This document shows positions 29,803-37,312 of a stretch of 37,312 bases of DNA, one piece after another. The position numbers were made by a program, and so were the translations under genes. The DNA lies in the IMG/VR virus record IMGVR_UViG_3300041809_000428, positions 1 through 37,312 of that record; one strand, 5' to 3'. Source of the DNA: a virus. The notes beneath the pieces were generated by a model. The model was not told the DNA's origin. It did not search any database and saw nothing but the letters and a program-made list of their open reading frames with translations. How positions within the stretch are numbered: the stretch's first letter is position 1; each line of letters starts with the position of its first letter.

Positions 29803-32721
29803 ATGCTCAAAAAGATTTTCTTATTCCTGCTGTTCGGCACCGTCCCGATACTGGCCCAGACGGGTCCGATTCAGGGGCATTCGTTTTTAGGCGGTACGCA
29901 AGCGAGCACTTCCGGCCTCAAGTCTACAAACTACTTAGATGGCATCATTCCCTCGGCTACCATCTGCGTGTATCTGACTGGAACTCATACTGCCGCAACA
30001 ATTTATTCGAATGCTGGGGGAACGCCTCTTTCTAGTTGCTTTACATCGAACACGGTCAGCAGCGTAAACCCCGGTGGATGGATATTTTGGTCTGCTACGG
30101 GTCAGGCTGTGGATGTAATTGGAAGTGGAGGAATTTCCCCGAACACATATCCAGCCCCGGTCCCTCTATGCGTGGACTGTTTTCCATCGCAAGCGGGTGG
30201 CGGAGGCGGTGGAGCTTGTATCTCTTCGGGTGCGGATATTGTTTGCAACTCCAACAACTTTGACGCTACCCAAGTAGATGCGGAAAACTTCGCTGCGGGT
30301 ACGGCCTTCAACGTCAACGCGGGTACCGCTGTGAACATCAACAGCGTTGGAAGCACAGACCTTAGCTCCACGGGAGGAATCGAGGCTGACGATAACAGTG
30401 CCAGTGCAGGCATCCAATTCAATGAGACAGGAGCAGCGACTTCCGGCGTGGATGTGCACGCGGGCGGCTGGTACGAAAATTCATTGGGAGGCTTGTCTTA
30501 CAGCGATAACAGCTCTGGGGGTATTGCGATTGACGAAGCTTATGGCGGAGGGTTGGTAAGCATCGCAGCGGACAATCTCAAACTCTATTCTTTAACCTCC
30601 GCCGATGCACAGCTTAACGGTTCAGAAATCTGCACGTTTGCGACCGGCTGCGGTGGAAGCGGCGACTTCTCCGGCATGACGCAGTATGGGCTCCCTGTGG
30701 CGGCAACGGCTTCGACGGGTACGAGCAGTGTCCAACCCTCTTCTTGGACCAGCGGACATACGTTTATTCCCGCATGGCTGTCCCTGGGAAGCGCCCTTGC
30801 TCCCACGGCAATTGATCTTGGAACCTACATCGGGGCCAATATCACAGCATCTCTGCCTCTGGTTGCCACACCCTCAACCTTGGGAACCGCGCTCAGTTGC
30901 CCTACCTGTGGAAGTTCGACTGGCGGCACGGCGGTTACGGTTAACGGCGGCGGGGCGCTGGCGTCGCTCAACATTAACGCAACTGCTCCGGTGGCCGATG
31001 CATCCTACCTCGCGCTTCTGCCGAAAATCAGCGGCGGCAGCGTCATTATAGAAGCGCCCTATGGAACAGGCGCGGCCAAGGGCGTGTTGCAAGGAGATGC
31101 CTCAACGCTCTCCATCTCCAGCGGCGTGATCTCCTGCGCTACGGCAACCAGCAGTCAATTGGGATGCGTGAAGCCCGATGGGACAGTGATTACCGACACG
31201 GCAGGAGCAATTACCGTGCCCGCCGCAACTAGTTCCGCTCTGGGCGTGGTCAAGCCGGACGGCACGATCATTACTGACTCTTCGGGTGCAATCACGGTTG
31301 CCAAGGCGTCCAGCTCCGCTTTTGGAGTGGTGGAAGTAGACAATACGACCATTACCGCAACTGGCGGCGTGATTAGTGCGGTGGGCGGAAGCGGGGCAAC
31401 CTACCAGACGCTTACCTATCCCAATGATTCGACAGGCACGCACAATGGCCGCATGGCGTGCTGGGTATCGGGCGGATCGCACGGTGTCAACACCATCCAA
31501 GACTGCCCAACTAGTTATGGGGTAGCTAATGGTGGTACAAACAATCCCGCGCCGATGGTAGGCATTGTCGTTTCGGGCGGAGGCACTACGGGCAACGCCG
31601 TAGTCGCGGTCTCCGGTTCTGGGATTCAATGGATTTGCGATGAGGCAGTCGTTCCGAGCGCAACGGGAAGTTCATGGCTGCAACTGAGTTCGAGTGTGGC
31701 TGGCGAATGCTACCAGCCAAACACAGGTGACTTGACGCCGAACGAGAACCCGGAAAGCAATACAATCGACGCTTACGCGACTGCGGGAAATTCGGGAGCG
31801 GGAACGCCAGCGACAGTGACTCTGGTATGGAACGGTTGGTATGTGCCCACCGCTGCGGGATATAACTATATTGTTCTTGGCGCAAATGGGTCTCCCTCTC
31901 AAGGAGCCTCTCATTGGTTTCAACAACCTTCCAGCTCGGCAACAGAATACGATCTTGGTTGTTGGCCAGTCTGCGGAATTGCCATCCCTCAGTACACTGG
32001 CGATACCGCACACTACACGCATTTTGGTTACTCCGCGAATGGCGTGAGCGGGAATGACACTCTTTTGGATGCGCGAACCTATCGCCGAACGAGCACCGAT
32101 TCTGCGCAGTTTGAAATGAATACTCAAATGTGGCAACCGCCCACCACGGGGGGAACGTGGAACGGCAGTCTCGCCATCGATATAAGCAACTGGACCAACA
32201 TCATCGCGGCAACCCTGGCAGGGAACACCACGGTCACGCTCACCTACGAAAACCCCGGTCACTATCAAACGTGGGATATTACGCAGGCGGCGAGCGGTGG
32301 ACCGTACGCTCCGACCTGGCCGGCCGATTTTGTGAATGCGCCTACCATGACGACAGTTGCAGGGGCTTCCACCTTATTTGAAACCTACTGGGACGGAACC
32401 CACCACCTTTGTACGTGGGGCTGTGCGGGTAGCGGCGGTGGAATCGCCGACATACAGGTAACGGTCGGCACAACCACAGTGAGCGCGAACTCCTGCACTG
32501 GTGCGTCAACGGCAACAATGACCGGCCTTGCAACCACGAGCGCGATTTTCTATAACCCCGCCTCGGACATTTCGGCGGTCACAGGCTGGAGCCCGGCAGG
32601 AACAACGCTTTATTTCGTTGCATGGCCAACCGCGAACACTCTGAATTACAAAGTGTGCAACGCCTCCGCGTCCAACATTACGCCGGGTAGCTCGACTACT
32701 TGGAATTTTGGTGCACGATGA
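29803..32721 (+). CDS. Secreted tail-fibre-like protein, 972 aa
   Basis: The N-terminus (MLKKIFLFLLFGTVPILAQ) is a textbook Sec signal peptide with probable cleavage after ILA, leaving Gln first. The rest is fibre-like. Residues 25-110 hold a domain known from phage and prophage fibre genes (LDGIIPSATICVYLTGTH, ..GGWIFWSATGQ). About 449-528 has three 27-residue repeats of the form SSxxGVVKPDGTxITxxxGAITV. The C-terminus is Thr/Ser-rich beta. Virion fibres are normally made without a signal peptide, so this should be exported. It may be an adhesin-like or enzyme-presenting fibre. It starts at ATG 29803, not the TTG upstream, because of the signal peptide. Confidence 0.8.
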   Translation: MLKKIFLFLLFGTVPILAQTGPIQGHSFLGGTQASTSGLKSTNYLDGIIPSATICVYLTGTHTAATIYSNAGGTPLSSCFTSNTVSSVNPGGWIFWSATGQAVDVIGSGGISPNTYPAPVPLCVDCFPSQAGGGGGGACISSGADIVCNSNNFDATQVDAENFAAGTAFNVNAGTAVNINSVGSTDLSSTGGIEADDNSASAGIQFNETGAATSGVDVHAGGWYENSLGGLSYSDNSSGGIAIDEAYGGGLVSIAADNLKLYSLTSADAQLNGSEICTFATGCGGSGDFSGMTQYGLPVAATASTGTSSVQPSSWTSGHTFIPAWLSLGSALAPTAIDLGTYIGANITASLPLVATPSTLGTALSCPTCGSSTGGTAVTVNGGGALASLNINATAPVADASYLALLPKISGGSVIIEAPYGTGAAKGVLQGDASTLSISSGVISCATATSSQLGCVKPDGTVITDTAGAITVPAATSSALGVVKPDGTIITDSSGAITVAKASSSAFGVVEVDNTTITATGGVISAVGGSGATYQTLTYPNDSTGTHNGRMACWVSGGSHGVNTIQDCPTSYGVANGGTNNPAPMVGIVVSGGGTTGNAVVAVSGSGIQWICDEAVVPSATGSSWLQLSSSVAGECYQPNTGDLTPNENPESNTIDAYATAGNSGAGTPATVTLVWNGWYVPTAAGYNYIVLGANGSPSQGASHWFQQPSSSATEYDLGCWPVCGIAIPQYTGDTAHYTHFGYSANGVSGNDTLLDARTYRRTSTDSAQFEMNTQMWQPPTTGGTWNGSLAIDISNWTNIIAATLAGNTTVTLTYENPGHYQTWDITQAASGGPYAPTWPADFVNAPTMTTVAGASTLFETYWDGTHHLCTWGCAGSGGGIADIQVTVGTTTVSANSCTGASTATMTGLATTSAIFYNPASDISAVTGWSPAGTTLYFVAWPTANTLNYKVCNASASNITPGSSTTWNFGAR
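31147..31389 (+). repeat. Three 81-bp tandem repeats in the fibre gene
   Basis: Units start at 31147, 31228 and 31309 and encode 27 residues each (TSSQLGCVKPDGT; TSSALGVVKPDGT; SSSAFGVVEVDNT). The third has diverged. The pattern is typical of beta-helical fibre shafts. Confidence 0.8.
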
Positions 32722-35219
32722 GAAAGCTAATCCTTATCTTCGCGCTCGCTCCTGCACTCATGGCGCAGACTGTCACCTTCAATGACTCAACCGTTTTGCG
32801 AACGAATCCACGCCCTGCTTCAATTCAGATGGGAACTCTGAATTACTACGATTCAGGGCAGATGCTCAAGAATCTGATTGGCTCACTCAATCCCGGTTTT
32901 GAGCCCCTTATCAATCAAGCGATCTATGTACTGACAACAGCCGGGACCGCCAACAGTTTCACTGAGCCTGTGAGTTATGACACTCCAGCAGTAAACTATT
33001 GGGCCGGAGCTACGTTCAACGTGATTGCTTCGCAGTCAGGTGGTGCGGAACTGGGATGTTCTACCACGATTGCGTCGAACACGTCAGGTCCTCCACCTGT
33101 CTTCACGCTGTCCTCATCATGTGCGGCGGCGTTGGCAGTGGGTGACATGATTACGCTGAGCATGACGACAAGCCCCACGCCTGAATCGTGGCTGGAATCC
33201 TCAAATGGCGGTTTCTGGTCCTCAATCAGCGGGGGCGGCAAGATTACAGCAGATACAACTGACCTGTGTGCGACATGCGGCACTCAGGCACTTCACCTCA
33301 ATGCGACGAGCGGAACGTCCAAGGCGATTCTCTACTACGACACGCAAGCCGATGATGTGTATGTGCTGATGAATGGCACCTATTCACTCTCGTTCTGGGC
33401 GAAGGCGGCAAGCGGTAGCCCGACTATGACCGTGACGGCAGCGCGGCCTGTGACAGGTGGGTTCTCTTGCGGTCCTTACACCCCAACACTGACAGCGACT
33501 TGGACGCAGTATACCTACTCTTGCACGGCATCCGAGAACGCCTCAGTTGTAGTACCGGGGAATGCGAACGTCACGTTCTCGGTTACGGGCGGTGCTGCAT
33601 ATCTCGATAACCCAGATTTCGAGAAGACAGGCGCAACTAATACGACCATCCTCACCGACGCGGCAATCAACGCTTTCAAAACTGCTCTCGGGACAGGCGC
33701 ACAGTCTCCCGGATTGTTCCGCTTCTGGCTTGGTCAGAATGGGGAAACAGCCTACAACTGGACACAGCCGGACTATGCGAGGCTGGCGACCGCTGCGGGA
33801 CCATCCTATGAGATGGTGCCGAATGGCGGGGGTAGTCGGAATCTTTCCCTGGAAGACTACTTAGTCATCTGTCAATACCTCGGCGCGGAACCTTACTTGG
33901 AGATTCCGGTCACCATCACCACGGCCGATGCTTCCAACATCATCGACTTTCTGGGAGGATCAACCGGGACAACCTACGGTGCCCGCAGAGCGGCTCTTGG
34001 ACAGACAGCCCCTTGGACCTCAGTCTTCTCTAAAATCCATCTTTCTTATTGCAACGAGTGTTGGAATTCGACAGGTGCCGGACAGAATCTGCCGTGGCGG
34101 TCTTCCGCTCCTTCGACGGTTTATTACTACGACTATCAGGCGCGGGCTACACCGATTCTTGCCGCGATGCGGGCCACTGGGAGCTATACTTCCGCAGCAT
34201 TTGATCTGACCATCGGACTTCAGACGGCAGTGAATTATTCCGCTGACGCTTCGATTGCTGCAATCAAGCCGGATTCGATTGAGTTGAATGACTACCAAGT
34301 GGAGTACGTTCCTACGACTACCCCGACAGATGCACAATTGTGGGGACCGGCGATGGTCAATCCCTATTTTCCGTTGGTAAGTTCGACGGACGTGTCGAAT
34401 CTTTACACTTCGATTCACGACTATCAGGCGTTGAATACGTGCGGGGCTTCCGGAACTGCCGCCTGTCAAGTTTCTATTTATGAGTGGGGCCAGAACACAC
34501 TTTCGATATCCGGCAGCACGATTGACCAGACCCATCTTGATTACGCCAACGCGGGCGGTGGGAACGCGGTAATCGACGCGCTGGTTCCTTTGTCTCTCAT
34601 TCAGACCTACGGCATCGACAAGACGAATATGTTCTCTCTGGCGCAATACCAATTTCAGAGCGGATCGCTGCAAGCAAAGCTTTGGGGTGAGGTCGTAGAC
34701 ATGGGCGGCGCGACAAACAACGTGCGTCCTGGATACCTTGGCCTTGAATTGGCGAACGCGGCGAACATCGGAAATATGTATTCTTGTCCGATTTCCTCCG
34801 GGCCGACCTACACGTTTGCGGGATCGACCAGCACGCCAAACCCGCCTTCAGCGATGCCCTCGCTTTCGGGAGTGCCGTATCTCTACGCTTTCTGCTTCGA
34901 GAATGGAACTGCGAGGGCGCAGGTCTACATCAACACGGATTTGACGAGCAGCCACACACTTACGTTTGCGGGGACCAATCCACCCACGGGAACAGTGACG
35001 GTAAAACAGGTAGCCCCGCCATCGCTTGATTCTCTGAATGAGGCGGCTACGGGAACACCGACAAATACGACTGCGGCCACAGTGAGCATTGCAACATCTT
35101 CTCTGACTAGTCCGTCAAGCGTTTCGTTACCGCCCTATTCGGTGACGGAAATCACTTACTCGACGAGCGCACCCGCTCCGCCCGTCCTAACCGGATATGC
35201 CGTAGGGCATTCATGGTGA
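32718..35219 (+). CDS. Secreted glycoside hydrolase, clan GH-A (GH51-like), with CBM
   Basis: A Sec signal peptide (MRKLILIFALAPALMA|QT) precedes a short N-terminal motif (NYYDSGQMLKNL, NPGFE) like that of secreted soil-bacterial GH51-type enzymes. Residues 157-301 form a CBM4/9-like jelly roll (YSLSFWAKAASGS; YLDNPDF). The catalytic barrel shows FRFWLGQNGE..YNW near 334-348 and LGAEPYLEIPV. The acid/base N446-E447 is in CNECWN and the nucleophile E589 in SIYEWG. A beta-sandwich ending LPPYSVTEI closes the protein. This should cleave plant, fungal or bacterial polysaccharides outside the cell; arabinofuranosidase is the best guess. The start overlaps the fibre stop (ATGA). Confidence 0.75.
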   Translation: MRKLILIFALAPALMAQTVTFNDSTVLRTNPRPASIQMGTLNYYDSGQMLKNLIGSLNPGFEPLINQAIYVLTTAGTANSFTEPVSYDTPAVNYWAGATFNVIASQSGGAELGCSTTIASNTSGPPPVFTLSSSCAAALAVGDMITLSMTTSPTPESWLESSNGGFWSSISGGGKITADTTDLCATCGTQALHLNATSGTSKAILYYDTQADDVYVLMNGTYSLSFWAKAASGSPTMTVTAARPVTGGFSCGPYTPTLTATWTQYTYSCTASENASVVVPGNANVTFSVTGGAAYLDNPDFEKTGATNTTILTDAAINAFKTALGTGAQSPGLFRFWLGQNGETAYNWTQPDYARLATAAGPSYEMVPNGGGSRNLSLEDYLVICQYLGAEPYLEIPVTITTADASNIIDFLGGSTGTTYGARRAALGQTAPWTSVFSKIHLSYCNECWNSTGAGQNLPWRSSAPSTVYYYDYQARATPILAAMRATGSYTSAAFDLTIGLQTAVNYSADASIAAIKPDSIELNDYQVEYVPTTTPTDAQLWGPAMVNPYFPLVSSTDVSNLYTSIHDYQALNTCGASGTAACQVSIYEWGQNTLSISGSTIDQTHLDYANAGGGNAVIDALVPLSLIQTYGIDKTNMFSLAQYQFQSGSLQAKLWGEVVDMGGATNNVRPGYLGLELANAANIGNMYSCPISSGPTYTFAGSTSTPNPPSAMPSLSGVPYLYAFCFENGTARAQVYINTDLTSSHTLTFAGTNPPTGTVTVKQVAPPSLDSLNEAATGTPTNTTAATVSIATSSLTSPSSVSLPPYSVTEITYSTSAPAPPVLTGYAVGHSW

Positions 35220-35223
35220 TTCA

Positions 35224-35577
35224 ATGAAGAAACTCTGGCTTCTGCTTTTCCTCTTCGCGCCTCTGGCTCAGGCACAGTCAGGTGCGCAACTGACCATCAC
35301 AGACGCAAGCTGCACATCCACCGCGCCGTGTACTGTGCTCGTTTACCGCGCACCTGGTGCGTGTCCTGCGTCCGGCATCGGTACGCTGACCTACGCGCAA
35401 GTTGCCTCGCTGGCCAGCGGGTATTCGTGGGCATGGTCGGATGGTGGACCTCTTGCAGCCGGAACGTACTGCTACTATGCAACAGCCACTAATGGGGGTG
35501 GGGTCTCTTCGCCTTCAAACACCTTTCAAAAAGCGGTACAAACACCGCCTGGCCCGCCAGTCCTCGTTGGAAAGTAG
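35224..35577 (+). CDS. Small secreted fibronectin-like protein, 117 aa
   Basis: A clear signal peptide (MKKLWLLLFLFAPLAQA|QS) precedes a single beta domain of about 90 residues. The domain has a fibronectin III-like pattern (VLVYRAP, YSWAWSDGGPLAAGTYCYY, NGGGVSSPSNTF). Four Cys (C31, C37, C47, C83) could form disulfides, in keeping with export. It lies four bases after the glycosidase stop and could accompany or present it. The family is not otherwise known to me. Confidence 0.7.
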   Translation: MKKLWLLLFLFAPLAQAQSGAQLTITDASCTSTAPCTVLVYRAPGACPASGIGTLTYAQVASLASGYSWAWSDGGPLAAGTYCYYATATNGGGVSSPSNTFQKAVQTPPGPPVLVGK

Positions 35578-35584
35578 GTAACCG

Positions 35585-37312
35585 ATGAAGCACATCTTCT
35601 GGACTCTCGTTGCAATCCTCATACTGGCGCTGCCGGTGGTGGGACAGATTAGCAACCCGAGTGTCATTCCCTCGTCTCCGCCTTCTACCTGTAAAGCAGG
35701 TGTCCCACTTTGGAGCGTCTTCAGCACAGGTACGCTCTATATCTGCAATAATGGGACACCTACAGCAGTTAGCGGTGGTGGCGGCGGCAATCTCTCCGGC
35801 ACCCTGACTCCCGGTTACTTGCCTTTGTCGATAACCGATACACACACACTAGGCAATTCACTGGCGGATTATGGAGTGACGACGGCGGGGACGTATACAT
35901 TCCCTCAGAATATGGCAATTGGGGGCACGGCACAGCTACCGCTCTCTGGTTACACAGTTGATGGTCCTTTAAGTATTGGGCCGCAGCAGAGTATCTTTGT
36001 CGAACCGCTGAGCGATTACATTCCAGTCAACGCGAGCAATGTGATTGCAGGGAATCATACTGATCTTTCTCCGGCACTTGCGCTCTACAACCAAAACACG
36101 CTGACAAGTGTCCAGATAGCGACGGCACTTGAAGCAATTGAGCAGGTCAATGGAACTGCGTCTTCGGCTGGGATTTATTCAGTCGGCTTGTCCATTCCGG
36201 GCTTAGGAAATACCTCGAATGAATTTACTGCGGGTGTCGTAGGGTCGTCTCAAATTGGAGTCTACCCCGGTGGCACCGACGTGGGTGGTGCGCCTATTCT
36301 CGCATCTCTTTATGCAGCGGCCAATTCAAATTTTAGTCTCAAAACACGAGTGCCAATCAATGCGGGTCTTTATGTTGAACCACAGGCCGATCAAGGGCTT
36401 GTAAATGCCGGGGTTTACATATCCGACCAAACGACTACTGCTGGAGATTACGCCGAATATATCGCGGGAGGCGAATTGTACTCACATGGACCAGTGCAGT
36501 TCGACAACATCACCGGCCACGGCACGGCAGGAGTGGTGGCCATCGACGCGAGTGGGAACCTGTCTGTAGGCTCGGCGGGCAGTTCCGGGGTAAATATCCC
36601 CTATGGCACAGCGGGGGGCACGGCCAACGCGCAAACCTTGACGACTACTCCGCCTGTGACTTCGTTGAGCGTAGGGACGACAGTCACATTCATTCCATCT
36701 GGTTCTCCATCGAGCGGTTCGCCCACTTTGAATGTGGGAAGTACGGGCGCGAAGACTATCGTCAAAGGCGGTTCAACCTATCCCACCGCGCTTTTCACTG
36801 GCGCGAATGGCGATATGAATACAGCGATGTATTCAACCGTGACCTATGACGGGACCTATTGGGTCCTGCAAAATCCGGCTGGCTTGAGCGGTCTGTATGT
36901 GGGAAGTTCCAGTGTTGCAATTGGGCCTACGGGCATTCCAAATCCAGGGTCCAGTGCAATACAGATTGGTGCGGGAACAAATTCAGCATCCCAGGATACG
37001 GTTGTTGGATATGCCGCAGAAGGGAGCGGGGCGGGCGGAGGAAGCGACTCTATTTTCGGATACTCATCCTGTACGGGGTCGGGAGGCGCGAACGCTTGTT
37101 TTGGTCATAACGCAGGTCGCAATCAGGGAACTTCCGGGACCGGAAACTCTATCTTTGGTGCGGAAGCTGGGTATGGAACAGGCCACAATAACAGCTTCAC
37201 AGATTCGGGGTATTTCGGTTATGGCGCCTCCCCGAGCGCAAATTCAGTTGTAAATCAGTGGCTTTGGGGGTATCAGGTTACCTCTTCGCTTTCCAATTAT
37301 CAACAGTTCGGC
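35585..37312 (+). CDS. Secreted fibre-like protein, cut by the window end
   Basis: The frame is open from ATG 35585 to the last base (576 codons, no stop). A signal peptide (MKHIFWTLVAILILALPVVG|Q) opens it. It is followed by C36-type early Cys residues, a beta-rich region and, from about residue 470, fibre shaft repeats (DSIFGYSSCTGSGGANACFG; NSIFGAEAGYGTGHNNSF). These repeats are typical of self-trimerising fibres that often end in a chaperone domain, which would lie beyond the window. It begins seven bases after the preceding gene. The signal peptide makes it the fourth secreted product in a row. Confidence 0.75.
   Translation, partial: MKHIFWTLVAILILALPVVGQISNPSVIPSSPPSTCKAGVPLWSVFSTGTLYICNNGTPTAVSGGGGGNLSGTLTPGYLPLSITDTHTLGNSLADYGVTTAGTYTFPQNMAIGGTAQLPLSGYTVDGPLSIGPQQSIFVEPLSDYIPVNASNVIAGNHTDLSPALALYNQNTLTSVQIATALEAIEQVNGTASSAGIYSVGLSIPGLGNTSNEFTAGVVGSSQIGVYPGGTDVGGAPILASLYAAANSNFSLKTRVPINAGLYVEPQADQGLVNAGVYISDQTTTAGDYAEYIAGGELYSHGPVQFDNITGHGTAGVVAIDASGNLSVGSAGSSGVNIPYGTAGGTANAQTLTTTPPVTSLSVGTTVTFIPSGSPSSGSPTLNVGSTGAKTIVKGGSTYPTALFTGANGDMNTAMYSTVTYDGTYWVLQNPAGLSGLYVGSSSVAIGPTGIPNPGSSAIQIGAGTNSASQDTVVGYAAEGSGAGGGSDSIFGYSSCTGSGGANACFGHNAGRNQGTSGTGNSIFGAEAGYGTGHNNSFTDSGYFGYGASPSANSVVNQWLWGYQVTSSLSNYQQFG

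Noticed and set aside
1-37312. CRISPR array or diversity-generating retroelement
   Set aside because: No regularly spaced repeats, no reverse transcriptase and no template/variable repeat pair were seen, though three virion proteins share modules.

Overview
The window reads as one arm of a tailed double-stranded DNA virus, or a prophage, with a T7-like order of virion genes. It runs terminase large subunit, portal, scaffold, HK97-type capsid, head-tail adaptor, large tail hub, three internal/ejection proteins and then fibre genes. This order, the GTGA/ATGA stop-start overlaps and the absence of ribosomal or metabolic genes support a podovirus-like virus. The host is inferred, not shown. The codon use, frequent GTG starts, and secreted proteins with A|Q cleavage sites and a GH-A glycosidase resemble soil Acidobacteriota (Terriglobia). 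No integrase, replication gene, endolysin or large holin is visible, so the window is not a complete virus.

Layout. 1-423: a short broken gene, a pyrimidine-rich tract and a strong promoter overlapped by a 13-bp inverted repeat. 424-5128: an early cassette of about 16 small overlapping genes, rich in zinc-binding Cys motifs. It includes a C2H2 finger microprotein, an XRE repressor-like protein, an Ig-like protein and a tRNA-like element; the last gene is a possible small terminase. 5129-7540: terminase and a small ORF. 7541-7887: terminator, promoter and second terminator that together define a candidate small RNA. 7888-14829: head genes, ending in a strong terminator. 14898-26504: adaptor, tail hub, fibre-like and internal virion proteins. 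26505-29057: a structured leader, then a small membrane protein, a ribbon-helix-helix protein, a Lar-type anti-restriction domain protein, a zinc protein and an Fe-S nuclease-like protein. 29041-29673: the only minus-strand gene I support. 29803-37312: four consecutive genes, each starting with a Sec signal peptide: two fibre-like proteins, a CBM plus GH51-like glycosidase, and a small fibronectin-like protein. The last is cut by the window end.

How it fits together. The virion module would package DNA, build the procapsid and fit a short tail with ejection proteins. The early and middle cassettes look like host-takeover and defence-evasion genes. The right-hand secreted cluster is the most unusual part, because tail-fibre-type proteins normally have no signal peptide. 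I infer that it makes exported fibres and polysaccharide-degrading enzymes for the outside of the infected or lysogenic cell. An alternative is that these are virion fibres that pass through the periplasm.
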